This document shows, piece after piece, positions 43,143 through 51,872 of a stretch of DNA of 64,000 bases. Under the pieces are notes generated by a model. That model was not told the origin of the DNA. It was given only the letters and a program-made list of their open reading frames with translations, and did no database searches. A program made the translations under genes and the position numbers. The DNA lies in contig NZ_CCBB010000001.1 in the NCBI RefSeq assembly GCF_000613185.1, positions 2,604,001 to 2,668,000 on the forward strand, written 5' to 3'. Every line of letters starts with the position of its first letter. Positions within the stretch are counted from its first letter, which is position 1. Source of the stretch: Mycolicibacterium cosmeticum (GTDB lineage: Bacteria > Actinomycetota > Actinomycetes > Mycobacteriales > Mycobacteriaceae).

Positions 43143-45005
43143 ATGAGGCACACTCTGCCGGCCTCCCCGGCTCGGGTCCTGAGCCAAATGGTGGTCGCGG
43201 TCATCCTGTCGGCCACCGTGTCCGCCGTGGCGCTGATCGCGATCGACCGCGTCGAATGGCCGGCGTACAACTCGTCGAACCAGTTGCACGCGTTGACCAC
43301 CGTCGGCCAGGTCGCCGCCCTGGCCGGGATCTTCGCCGCCGGGTGGCTGTGGCGGCGCGGCCGGCGGGTGCTGGCCAGGGTCACGGCGGTGGCCATGCTG
43401 TCGGCCCTGTCGGTGGTCACCCTGGCGATGCCGCTCGGCGCCACCAAGCTGTACCTCTTCGGCATCTCGGTCGACCAGCAGTTCCGCACCGAATACCTGA
43501 CCCGGCTGGCCGACAGCCCGGCCCTTCACGACATGACCTACCAGGGCCTGCCGCCGTACTACCCGCCCGGCTGGTTCTGGATCGGCGGCCGGCTGGCCGC
43601 CCTGACCGGCACCCCGGCCTGGGAGATGTACAAGCCGTGGGCCATCGTCTCGATCACCGCCGCCTGCGCCGTCGCCTTCGTGCTGTGGAAGGCGATGATC
43701 CGGTTCGAGGCCGCCCTCGTGGTCACCACCGCGACCGCCGTCGTCACCCTGGCCTACACCTCCACCGAGCCGTACGCGGCCGTCATCACGGTGCTGCTGC
43801 CGCCGGTGTTCGTGCTGGCCTGGTCGGGACTGGGCGGGAAGGCCAGAAACGGCGGCTGGGGCGCGGTGCTCGGGGTCGCGATCTTCCTGGGTGCCGCTGC
43901 ACTGACCTACACGCTGCTGCTGGCTTACGCGGCCTTCACCATCGCCCTGATGGCGCTGGTGTTGACGGTGTCCCGGCGCAGCCTGGACCCGCTGCTGCGG
44001 CTGGTGGTCGTCGGAGTCCTCTCGGGGGCCATCGCACTGATCGGCTGGGGGCCGTGGCTGCTGGCCGCCGCCACGGGCACCCCCGCCGACACCGGTACCG
44101 CCCAGCACTATCTGCCCGACGACGCGGCGGTGCTCACCTTCCCGATGTTCCAGACCACCCTGCTGGGGGCGCTCTGCCTGCTCGGCACCGTGTGGCTGGT
44201 GATGTACGCGCGGTCGTCCACCCGCGCCGGCGCGCTGACGGTCGGCGTGGTGGCCGTCTACCTGTGGTCGCTGCTGTCCATGCTCACCACCCTGATGGGC
44301 ACCACGCTGCTGTCGTTCCGGCTGCAGCCGACCCTGACCGTGCTGCTCGCCGCCGCCGGCGCCTTCGGCTTCATCGCGGTGACGCAGGCCGTCGCGGCGC
44401 GCTACCAGCACCCGGGCCGGCATCTGGTCGCCGTCGCCGCCACCATCGGGGCCATCGGCGCCGTCACCTTCAGCCAGGACGTGCCCGACGTGCTGCGCTC
44501 GGACATCACCGTCGCCTACACCGACACCGACGGCTACGGGCTGCGCGCCGACCGCCGCCCGCCCGGGTCCGAGCAGTACTACCGGGAGATCGACGCCCGC
44601 ATCCGGCAGGTGACCGGCCGGCCCCGGCACGACACCGTCGTGATGACCGCCGACTACAGCTTCCTGTCCTATTACCCGTACTACGGCTTCCAGGGCCTCA
44701 CCTCGCACTACGCCAATCCGCTGGCCCAGTTCAAGGAGCGCTCCGCGGCCATCGAGAGCTGGGCGCTGTTCACCGAACCCGACCAGCTCATCGGGGCGCT
44801 GGACACGCTGCCGTGGGCCCCGCCCACGGTGTTCCTGATGCGCCGGGGCGGGCCGGACAGTTACACGTTGCGCCTGGCGGCCGACGTCTATCCCAACCAG
44901 CCCAACGTCAAGCGCTACCAGGTGGAACTCAACGCGGCCATCTTCGACGACCCGCGCTGGGACGTCTCGACGGCCGGTCCGTTCACGCTGGCGATCCGGC
45001 GGTGA
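43143..45005 (+). CDS. aftA: Galactan 5-O-arabinofuranosyltransferase AftA
   Basis: A 620-residue GT-C membrane enzyme. It transfers the first arabinofuranose from decaprenyl-phosphoryl-arabinose to galactan. About eleven hydrophobic helices are followed by a periplasmic C-terminal domain of about 190 residues. The first periplasmic loop with [20 protein letters not shown], and the later loop [20 protein letters not shown], match this family. Corresponds to Rv3792 (643 residues). It is followed by embC after 100 bp of repeat-like DNA. Confidence 0.92.
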   Translation: MRHTLPASPARVLSQMVVAVILSATVSAVALIAIDRVEWPAYNSSNQLHALTTVGQVAALAGIFAAGWLWRRGRRVLARVTAVAMLSALSVVTLAMPLGATKLYLFGISVDQQFRTEYLTRLADSPALHDMTYQGLPPYYPPGWFWIGGRLAALTGTPAWEMYKPWAIVSITAACAVAFVLWKAMIRFEAALVVTTATAVVTLAYTSTEPYAAVITVLLPPVFVLAWSGLGGKARNGGWGAVLGVAIFLGAAALTYTLLLAYAAFTIALMALVLTVSRRSLDPLLRLVVVGVLSGAIALIGWGPWLLAAATGTPADTGTAQHYLPDDAAVLTFPMFQTTLLGALCLLGTVWLVMYARSSTRAGALTVGVVAVYLWSLLSMLTTLMGTTLLSFRLQPTLTVLLAAAGAFGFIAVTQAVAARYQHPGRHLVAVAATIGAIGAVTFSQDVPDVLRSDITVAYTDTDGYGLRADRRPPGSEQYYREIDARIRQVTGRPRHDTVVMTADYSFLSYYPYYGFQGLTSHYANPLAQFKERSAAIESWALFTEPDQLIGALDTLPWAPPTVFLMRRGGPDSYTLRLAADVYPNQPNVKRYQVELNAAIFDDPRWDVSTAGPFTLAIRR

Positions 45006-45026
45006 TCGACGCCGTGCACCTGCCGT

Positions 45027-45032
45027 TAGCAT
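45027..45032 (+). promoter_or_regulatory. -10 box upstream of the embC leader peptide
   Basis: TAGCAT fits TANNNT and ends 8 nt before the GTG at 45041. It would start a leaderless message at the uORF and so give embC a promoter inside the aftA-embC gap. Confidence 0.45.
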
Positions 45033-45040
45033 CACAAGCC

Positions 45041-45109
45041 GTGAGCGACGCCTGCGGAGCGAACCGACAGATGACACGCGGCTGCCGAACCTGCGAGGCC
45101 GCCGCGTGA
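45041..45109 (+). CDS. Candidate leader peptide (uORF) overlapping embC
   Basis: GTG 45041 opens a 22-codon frame that ends at TGA 45107-45109, sharing GTGA with the embC start. The peptide has three cysteines (positions 5, 15 and 18). A TAGCAT -10 box sits 8 nt upstream, so it could be leaderless. The DNA (GTGAGCGACGCCTGCG, later CTGCCGAACCTGCGAGGCCG) looks like a diverged copy of an element I recall as encoding MSERLRANNRQ at many mycobacterial gene starts, with small indels. It may therefore be a repeat rather than a regulator. Confidence 0.35.
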   Translation: MSDACGANRQMTRGCRTCEAAA

Positions 45110-48100
45110 CCAACCACCGCACTGCGCGGCTGATTGCCATCGTCGCGGGCCTGCTGGGCACCGTGCTCGCCGTGGCAACCCCGCTGCTGCCCGTCACCCA
45201 GACCACCGCGCAGCTCAACTGGCCCCAGAACGGGACACTCACCAGTGTCGACGCCCCGCTGATCGGCTACGTCGCCACCGACCTGAACATCTCGATCCCG
45301 TGCAGCGCCGCCGCGGGCCTCTCGGGGCCACGCAACGTCCTGCTGTCCACCGTGCCCAAGCAGGCACCGAAGGCCGTGGACCGCGGGCTGCTCATCGAGC
45401 GGGTGGGCGACGACCTGCTGGTGATCGTGCGCAACACCCCGGTGGTCAGCGCGCCGCTGAGCCAGGTGCTCAGCCCGGCCTGCCAGAAGCTCACCTTCAC
45501 CGCCCATGCCGACAAGGTCACCGGCGAGTTCGTCGGCCTGTATGCCAGCCCCGACCAGAACGGCGAGGTCGACCCGGACCGGCCGCTGCGCGGCGAACGC
45601 GGTGGCTATGACTTCCGCCCCCAGATCGTCGGCGTCTACACCGACCTGGCCGGCCCCGCCCCGCCCGGCCTGACCTTCTCGGCCACCATCGACTCGCGCT
45701 ACAGCAGCTCGCCCACCTGGATCAAGATGCTGGCGATGATCCTCGGGGTGGCCGCCACCGCCATCTCGCTGCTCGCCCTGCACCGCCTCGACGTGGCCGA
45801 CGGCATGCGGACCCGCCGCGTCCTGCCACCGCGCTGGTGGTCGGTCACCCCGCTGGACGGCGTCGTCACCGCGATCCTGGTGTGGTGGCATTTCGTCGGC
45901 GCCAACACCTCCGACGACGGCTACATCCTCACCATGGCCCGGGTGTCCGAACACGCCGGGTACATGGCCAACTACTACCGCTGGTTCGGTACACCCGAGG
46001 CCCCGTTCGGCTGGTACTACGACCTGCTCGCGCTGTGGACACACGTGTCCACCGCCAGCGTCTGGGTTCGGCTGCCCACCCTGGTGATGGCGCTGGCCTG
46101 CTGGTGGGTGATCAGCCGGGAGGTGATCCCCCGCTTGGGCCGGGCCGTGAAACGCAGCCGCGCGGCGGCGTGGACGGCGGCGGCGATGTTCCTGGCGTTC
46201 TGGCTGCCGCTGAACAACGGGCTGCGCCCGGAGCCGATCATCGCCCTGGGCATCCTGTTGACATGGTGCTCGGTGGAACGCGGGGTGGCCACCAGCCGAC
46301 TGCTGCCGGTCGCCATCGCCACCATCATCGGCGCGCTGACCCTGTTCTCCGGCCCCACCGGGATCGCCGCGGTCGGTGCCCTGCTGGTGGCCGTCGGACC
46401 GCTGCGCACGATCGTGGCCGCGCACACCTCACGCTTCGGGCGCCTTGCTCTGCTGGCGCCGATCGCGGCGGCCGCGACGGTGACGATCATCCTGATCTTC
46501 CGCGATCAGACGCTGGTCGGTGAGATCGAGGCCAGCAGCTTCAAATCGCTGATCGGGCCGAGCCTGAGTTGGTTCGACGAGCACATCCGCTACGAGCGGT
46601 TGTTCACCACCAGCCCGGACGGCTCCGTGGCCCGCCGTTTTGCCGTGCTCACCCTGCTTCTGGCGCTTGCCATTTCGGTGGCGGTGTCGCTGCGCAAGGG
46701 CCGTATCCCCGGCACCGCGGCGGGTCCGGCGCGGCGGATCATCGGCATCACCATCATCTCGTTCTTGGCGATGATGTTCACCCCCACCAAGTGGACGCAC
46801 CACTTCGGCGTGTTCGCCGGGCTGGCCGGTTCGCTCGGCGCGTTGGCCGCGGTCGCGGTGACCGCGGCGGCCATGCACTCCAAACGCAACCGCACCATCT
46901 TCACCGCGGCGGTGCTGTTCATGATGGCGCTGTCGTTCGCCACCGTGAACGGGTGGTGGTACGTCTCGAATTTCGGTGTGCCGTGGTCGAATCAGTTCCC
47001 CGAGTGGCATTTCGGGTTCACCACCATGCTGCTCGGGCTTTCCGTGCTCGCCTTGTTGGTGGCCGCGTGGCTGCACTTCTCCGGCCAGGACCGACCCCGG
47101 CCGTGGTCCCGGTTCACCCACGCCCCGTTGGCGGTGGCGGCCTGGGTGGTGGTGATCTTCGAGGTGCTGTCACTGACCCTCGGGGTCACCGAGCAGTACC
47201 CGGCGTGGTCGGTCGGCCGGTCCAACCTGGACGCGCTGACCGGCAAGACCTGCGGCCTGGCCGACGACGTGATGGTGGAACAGGACCCCAACCTCGGCAT
47301 GCTGCTGCCGGTCGACAAGCCGATCGGCGAGGCGCTCGGGGGTACCACCGCTGCGAACTTCGGGCCGAACGGGATTCCGGCGGACGTGTCGGCCGACCCG
47401 GTGATGGAGCAACCGGGCGGCACCAACTTCGCCGATACCGACTCGGGCCCGGTCACCGCGAGCGAACCCGGCACCGAGGGCGGCACCACCGCCGTGGCCG
47501 GCGTCAACGGTTCCAAGGCGCGGCTGCCGTACAACCTGAACCCGGCCCGCACCCCGGTGATGGGCAGCTGGCGGCCCGGTGCCCAGCAGCCCGCCGCGCT
47601 GCGCTCGGCGTGGTATCGCCTGCCACCGCGCGGCGAACGCGGCCCGCTGCTGGTGGTCGCCGCCGCCGGCCGGTTCGATCCCGGTGAGGTGGTGGTGCAG
47701 TGGGCCACCGACGAGCAGGCCGCCAAGAACACCCCCGGCGGGGGCCTGGGCTTCGCCGATGTCGGGGCCGCGCCCGCATGGCGCAATCTGCGCGCGCCCA
47801 TGTCGGCGATCCCCGAGGATGCCACCCAGGTCCGGCTGGTGGCCACCGACGACGACCTGGCGCCCCAGCACTGGATCGCGGTCACCCCGCCACGGATCCC
47901 GCACCTGCGCACACTGCAGGACGTCGTCGGGTCGACGGATCCGGTGCTGCTGGACTGGCTGGTGGGCCTGGCGTTCCCGTGCCAGCGTCCGTTCGGCCAC
48001 CAGAACGGTGTCACCGAGGTACCCAAGTGGCGGATCCTGCCGGACCGGTTCGGCGCCGAGGCAAACTCACCGGTGATGGACTACCTGGGCGGCGGCCCGC

Positions 48101-48288
48101 TGGGGATCACCGAGTTGCTGCTGCGTGCCACGCCGGTGCCGACGTATCTGAAGGACGATTGGTTCCGCGACTGGGGATCACTGCAGCAACTCACCCAGTT
48201 CTATCCCAACGCCGTCCCGGCACGCATCGATCTGGGCACCGCGACCCGCAGCGGATGGTGGAGCCCGGCACCGCTTCGACCTTCCTGA
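45106..48288 (+). CDS. embC: Arabinosyltransferase EmbC
   Basis: A 1060-residue GT-C enzyme that extends arabinan, mainly of lipoarabinomannan. The identity as EmbC is clear from segments such as ATPLLPVTQTTAQLNWPQNG, TVPKQAPKAVDRGLL and GAEANSPVMD. The catalytic acidic pair is Asp270-Asp271 in NTSDDGY. The C-terminal periplasmic carbohydrate-binding domain follows the last helix at about residue 690. GTG 45106 gives a shorter N-terminus than the 1094-residue M. tuberculosis protein. It is not followed by embA as usual but by three other genes. Confidence 0.95.
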   Translation: MTNHRTARLIAIVAGLLGTVLAVATPLLPVTQTTAQLNWPQNGTLTSVDAPLIGYVATDLNISIPCSAAAGLSGPRNVLLSTVPKQAPKAVDRGLLIERVGDDLLVIVRNTPVVSAPLSQVLSPACQKLTFTAHADKVTGEFVGLYASPDQNGEVDPDRPLRGERGGYDFRPQIVGVYTDLAGPAPPGLTFSATIDSRYSSSPTWIKMLAMILGVAATAISLLALHRLDVADGMRTRRVLPPRWWSVTPLDGVVTAILVWWHFVGANTSDDGYILTMARVSEHAGYMANYYRWFGTPEAPFGWYYDLLALWTHVSTASVWVRLPTLVMALACWWVISREVIPRLGRAVKRSRAAAWTAAAMFLAFWLPLNNGLRPEPIIALGILLTWCSVERGVATSRLLPVAIATIIGALTLFSGPTGIAAVGALLVAVGPLRTIVAAHTSRFGRLALLAPIAAAATVTIILIFRDQTLVGEIEASSFKSLIGPSLSWFDEHIRYERLFTTSPDGSVARRFAVLTLLLALAISVAVSLRKGRIPGTAAGPARRIIGITIISFLAMMFTPTKWTHHFGVFAGLAGSLGALAAVAVTAAAMHSKRNRTIFTAAVLFMMALSFATVNGWWYVSNFGVPWSNQFPEWHFGFTTMLLGLSVLALLVAAWLHFSGQDRPRPWSRFTHAPLAVAAWVVVIFEVLSLTLGVTEQYPAWSVGRSNLDALTGKTCGLADDVMVEQDPNLGMLLPVDKPIGEALGGTTAANFGPNGIPADVSADPVMEQPGGTNFADTDSGPVTASEPGTEGGTTAVAGVNGSKARLPYNLNPARTPVMGSWRPGAQQPAALRSAWYRLPPRGERGPLLVVAAAGRFDPGEVVVQWATDEQAAKNTPGGGLGFADVGAAPAWRNLRAPMSAIPEDATQVRLVATDDDLAPQHWIAVTPPRIPHLRTLQDVVGSTDPVLLDWLVGLAFPCQRPFGHQNGVTEVPKWRILPDRFGAEANSPVMDYLGGGPLGITELLLRATPVPTYLKDDWFRDWGSLQQLTQFYPNAVPARIDLGTATRSGWWSPAPLRPS

Positions 48289-48294
48289 AAATCC

Positions 48295-48323
48295 TTGACA
48301 GTGTTCTGATCTCGCTCTAAGCG
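48295..48323 (+). promoter_or_regulatory. Candidate promoter after embC
   Basis: TTGACA (48295-48300) is a perfect -35 hexamer. It is followed after 17 nt by TAAGCG, a weak -10. It lies 7 nt past the embC stop codon and upstream of the DUF7159-type gene. The rest of the gap to 48462 shows no other feature. Confidence 0.4.
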
Positions 48324-48461
48324 GGGATTAAGGAAACGGCCGCACTTCGGCGCGCCCGCTATCGTGGAGCCAGGACTGCACAACTGGTGAGTCGTGATTG
48401 TTTGCTGACAACGATGTCACGCACCACGATCGAGAACAGACAAGACAGGGATTGCGTGGTA

Positions 48462-50129
48462 ATGGACGTCGTGCTCGGGATAGCGCTGACGGTCGACAGC
48501 GTTCGGTTGGTGCTGGTCGACGGATCCGACGGTGATCTGATCGATCAGGACACTTTCGACATCGACCGCACCGGCGGTGTCGAAAGTGCCACTGTCACAG
48601 AGCATGTCGTCAACGCGGTGCTGGGGACGTACGGCGTGGCCGCCGCCAACGGGCACACGGTGGCGCGCATCGCGGTCACCTGGACCGACGACGCGGCCGA
48701 GGACGCCGGGTTGCTGGTGGAGGCGCTCGGCGAGGTCGGGATGCCGAATGTCGTTGCCGTGACAGGCTGCGACGCGGCCGAGACGTTCGTCGAGCAGATG
48801 GCCGAGGCGGCCGGTGAGACCTGCGCGGCCGCCTGCCTGATCGAAGGCAGCCAGGCGCCGGTGGCGTATATCGCCGTCATGCACGCCACCGCCGCCGGGG
48901 TGCGGCGGATGCGCAGCCGGGTGGTGGACGCGGCCGATCACCGGCAGTTGGCCCTCTCGGTGCGCGGTGCCTGCGCGGAATGCGTCGCAGAAGCCGACCG
49001 GGTGGCGGTGTTCGCCGCCGGATCTGCGTCAGGGCTCACGGGATTGCTTGCCGGAGAACTCAATTCGATCCTATCGACGCAGGTGATCATCCCGCAGAAC
49101 GCGACGCTGGCCTTTGCCCACGGCGCCGCGCTCACCAATGCCGGCACGTACCGGCGACTGCACGTGGTCGGTGCGCGGGCCGCGATCGCGTCCGGGGGCG
49201 GCGCGGTCCCACCCGCGGTGTTCGTGCCGCGCACCGCCAAACTGATGGCCATCCCGGGGCTCACCGACGTTCCGGAGCCGCCCGCCCCGGCCGTCCCGGA
49301 CAGCACGCGGCAGGTCCGGACGCTGCAGGCCGTCGTCGGCGGCGGCGTGCTGGCCTTCGTCGCCGCGCTGTCCATGTACGTCGGCAGCCAGATCCGCGAC
49401 ACCGGTGAACAGACCGCGCAGGCCAAATCCCGCCCGGCAGAGGTCACTCCGGCGGCGGCCATCGAACCGGCACCGCCCGCGGCGGCCATCGAACCGGCAC
49501 CGCCGGCAGCGGCCATCGAGCCGGCACCGCCCGCGGCGCCCCCGGCAGCTCCGCCGGCCGCACCCGCGCCGGCGCCCGTCGCGCCGGCCCCGGTGGTCAT
49601 CCCGGCCGCGGTCACCGCCACCCCGCCCCCGGCGCCCGCCGTCCCACCCAACCCGTTGCAGCTGCTGGCCGCCGTGGCCGGACCGCAACTGGCGGCCCTG
49701 AATCAGGGCCTGCACGGCAACATGCCACCGGTGACCGACCCGGCGCTGAACAACACCGCGCTGCAGGTGGCGCAGAACGTCGTTCCGCCGGCGATCGACC
49801 GGGCGAATCAGCCCGTGGACCTACCCGCCGTGCCGCCGGTGACCAACGGCCCCATCACATTGCCGCCGCTGCGCGACATCATCGACGGCATCCGCCCGGA
49901 CCGCCAGAATGAGGACGCGCACTTCGGTCCGAACGTGCCGACGCCGGCCACGCCGTATTACCAGCCCTCCGGGGCGAGCGTAGCGACGGGAGAAGCACCC
50001 GGGGCGAGCGTAGCGACGGGAGAGGCACCCGGGGCGAGCGCAGCGACGGGAGAAGCACCCGGGGCGAGCGCAGCACCGGCGGACCCGCCGCCGCTGCCCG
50101 CGGAGGCCCCGCTACCGCCGGCACCTTAG
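48462..50129 (+). CDS. DUF7159-type mycobacterial protein with Pro/Ala and tandem-repeat tail
   Basis: A 555-residue protein. Residues 1-265 are a globular domain starting MDVVLGIALTVDSVRLVLVD, with an actin/Hsp70-like beta-strand pattern typical of DUF7159. One membrane helix follows at about 288-308 (VVGGGVLAFVAALSMYVG). The extracellular part is Pro/Ala-rich. It contains a nine-residue IEPAPPAAA repeat and, at the end, three and a half copies of a ten-residue GAS-VATGEAP unit encoded by 30-bp DNA repeats. Function unknown. ATG 48462 or GTG 48456 may be used. It is the first of three genes between embC and embA. Confidence 0.7.
   Translation: MDVVLGIALTVDSVRLVLVDGSDGDLIDQDTFDIDRTGGVESATVTEHVVNAVLGTYGVAAANGHTVARIAVTWTDDAAEDAGLLVEALGEVGMPNVVAVTGCDAAETFVEQMAEAAGETCAAACLIEGSQAPVAYIAVMHATAAGVRRMRSRVVDAADHRQLALSVRGACAECVAEADRVAVFAAGSASGLTGLLAGELNSILSTQVIIPQNATLAFAHGAALTNAGTYRRLHVVGARAAIASGGGAVPPAVFVPRTAKLMAIPGLTDVPEPPAPAVPDSTRQVRTLQAVVGGGVLAFVAALSMYVGSQIRDTGEQTAQAKSRPAEVTPAAAIEPAPPAAAIEPAPPAAAIEPAPPAAPPAAPPAAPAPAPVAPAPVVIPAAVTATPPPAPAVPPNPLQLLAAVAGPQLAALNQGLHGNMPPVTDPALNNTALQVAQNVVPPAIDRANQPVDLPAVPPVTNGPITLPPLRDIIDGIRPDRQNEDAHFGPNVPTPATPYYQPSGASVATGEAPGASVATGEAPGASAATGEAPGASAAPADPPPLPAEAPLPPAP
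49971..50075 (+). repeat. 30-bp tandem repeat, about 3.5 copies
   Basis: Units start at 49971, 50001, 50031 and 50061 (the last is partial). Each begins GGGGCGAGCG, then (T or C)AGCGACGGGAG. They are in frame in the DUF7159-type gene. The core is the same as the single copy at the end of glfT1 (35224). Confidence 0.85.
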
Positions 50130-51760
50130 TGCCGGCCGGCCAGGATGGCTTCGATATTGCGCTCGGCCAGCGCGGTGATCGACATGAACGGATTGCAGCC
50201 GATATAGCCGGGGACCAGTGACGCGTCGTTGACGTAGAGGTTGTCGTAGCCGTTCACCCGGCCGAAGGCATCGGTGGCCTTGCCCCGGACACATCCGCCC
50301 AGCGGGTGAACGGTGTTGGAGGCGAAGACGTTTCCATCGAACAGGTCGTCGCGGTAGTCGACGCCGTTGGCCTGGGTGACCTTGTCGAAGACGACCTTGG
50401 CCCGCTCGATCAGATGATCGGTGTGACTCTGCGGCCAGTCGATGCGGATGGAGTCGGACGCCTTGTCGTAGGTGATCTCGGAGCGGTCACCGGTCTTGAC
50501 CATGACGTAGTAGCCGAGGGCGTTGGTCTCGACCGGCAAAGGTAGCGAGAACATGCTGGCGTACACCGGATTGTCGGGGTCGTTGCGGCCGTCCAGGTTG
50601 ATCATGCCCAGCAGGGACTGCTTGGTGCCCACCGGGTCGGCCGCGCCGGTGTTGTGCGCCACCATCACATCGCCGTTGTTGCCGTAGCCGCGGCCGATCT
50701 CGTCGGACAGGTCAGGCAGCGTGCCGGTCTCGCGGGCGCGCAACAACAGCTCGTTGGTGCCCAGCACACCGGCGGCCAGATACAGCTGCTCACAACCGAA
50801 TTCGTCGCGGGACTGCTCGGCTCCCCACCGGTCGATGCGCCGGGTTGACACCACGTACTCACCGGATTTCTCGCGACGGATACCGGTGACCTCGGTCAGG
50901 GTCTGCAACGTCACCTTGCCGGTCTGCACCGCCGCCGCGATGTAGGTCTGGTCCACGCTGCCGTCGCGGCCGTAGTTGTTGCCGAACTGGCACTCCCAGT
51001 CCAGCGCCGACAGCGGCACCTCACCATTGGCCTCGCGCACCATGTAGTCGAACGAATAGGCGCTGCCGTTGTAGTCGACCTGGTATCCAGCGGCGTCGGC
51101 GTACTGACGGCCGACGCGCGCGTACTGGAAGTAGGGCGTCTGCTCGAACCAGTCCATGTTGCGGTAGTTGATCCGCAGCGCGGCCTTCGCGCGCTCGACA
51201 TAGGTGCCCAGGAATTCCGCCGGGTCGATATCGGGAAAGGCCGCCCGCACCTGGTCCGGCGTCGGGATGGCCGCGATCGCGGCATTGACCATCGAGCCGC
51301 CGCCGACCCCCGTCCCGCGGAACACGTGATGGGCACCATGGGTGACCTTCTCGCAGATGCCGGCCTGCTTGGGCTGGGCGGACGGATTGTGGGCGGCGAC
51401 CGCGGAGATGGACACACCCCGGTACGACGTCACGATGCTGGGCGGGACGTCGGCGAACCAGCCCGCTCGGGTGTCCGCGGGCAGCATCTTGGTGAACCGT
51501 TTGCCGTCCGCGTCGGCGGTGTCCCACAGCCGGCCGCGCTCCAGCACCAGGGTCTGCACCCCGGCCTGAGCCAGCCTCAGCGCACTGACCCCGCCGCCGT
51601 AGCCGCTGCCGATCACGATCGCGCGGTAATACTTGCGCGAATCCGGACGATGTTCCGATCTGGAAAGGAGATATGCCCCCGCACCGGCACCGCCGAGGAC
51701 GATTCCCGTGGTAGCGCCCAGGAATTTACGTCTTGTCAACTTAACTTGCGGTAGTGTCAC
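50126..51760 (-). CDS. Tat-exported GMC oxidoreductase (cholesterol-oxidase-like)
   Basis: A 544-residue FAD-dependent oxidoreductase. The N-terminus has a twin-arginine signal (Arg10-Arg11 in TRRKFLG, then a hydrophobic stretch). The dinucleotide motif GSGYGGG is at 51-57. GTGVGGGSMVNAA and the C-terminal NTVHPLGGC with the final NPFMSITALAER are as in cholesterol oxidases and GMC alcohol oxidases. It probably oxidises an alcohol outside the membrane. GTG 51760 is chosen because GAGAGG lies just ahead. It is convergent with the DUF7159 gene and divergent from alkB. Confidence 0.85.
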   Translation of the reverse strand: MTLPQVKLTRRKFLGATTGIVLGGAGAGAYLLSRSEHRPDSRKYYRAIVIGSGYGGGVSALRLAQAGVQTLVLERGRLWDTADADGKRFTKMLPADTRAGWFADVPPSIVTSYRGVSISAVAAHNPSAQPKQAGICEKVTHGAHHVFRGTGVGGGSMVNAAIAAIPTPDQVRAAFPDIDPAEFLGTYVERAKAALRINYRNMDWFEQTPYFQYARVGRQYADAAGYQVDYNGSAYSFDYMVREANGEVPLSALDWECQFGNNYGRDGSVDQTYIAAAVQTGKVTLQTLTEVTGIRREKSGEYVVSTRRIDRWGAEQSRDEFGCEQLYLAAGVLGTNELLLRARETGTLPDLSDEIGRGYGNNGDVMVAHNTGAADPVGTKQSLLGMINLDGRNDPDNPVYASMFSLPLPVETNALGYYVMVKTGDRSEITYDKASDSIRIDWPQSHTDHLIERAKVVFDKVTQANGVDYRDDLFDGNVFASNTVHPLGGCVRGKATDAFGRVNGYDNLYVNDASLVPGYIGCNPFMSITALAERNIEAILAGRH

Positions 51761-51872
51761 AAACACCTCTCAGCAAATAAACCCCGAACCGCCGCCCGCC
51801 TTTGCGTAACGCAGGATTCCAGGTTAAATAGTCACCACAGCTAATCGCTCGATACAACGGCAAGGACACAAC
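51761..51872. promoter_or_regulatory. Divergent control region of the GMC oxidoreductase and alkB
   Basis: This 112-bp gap is less GC-rich than the genes. It holds the GMC ribosome site, a small palindrome TGCG-TAA-CGCA (51803-51813), AT-rich TTAAATAGT (51824-51832), and AAGGA before alkB. Both genes must be driven from here. No recognised operator class is evident. Confidence 0.45.

Noticed and set aside
49971..50075. Possible CRISPR array
   Set aside because: The 30-bp units are directly adjacent with no spacers, stay in frame within a protein and there are no cas genes.
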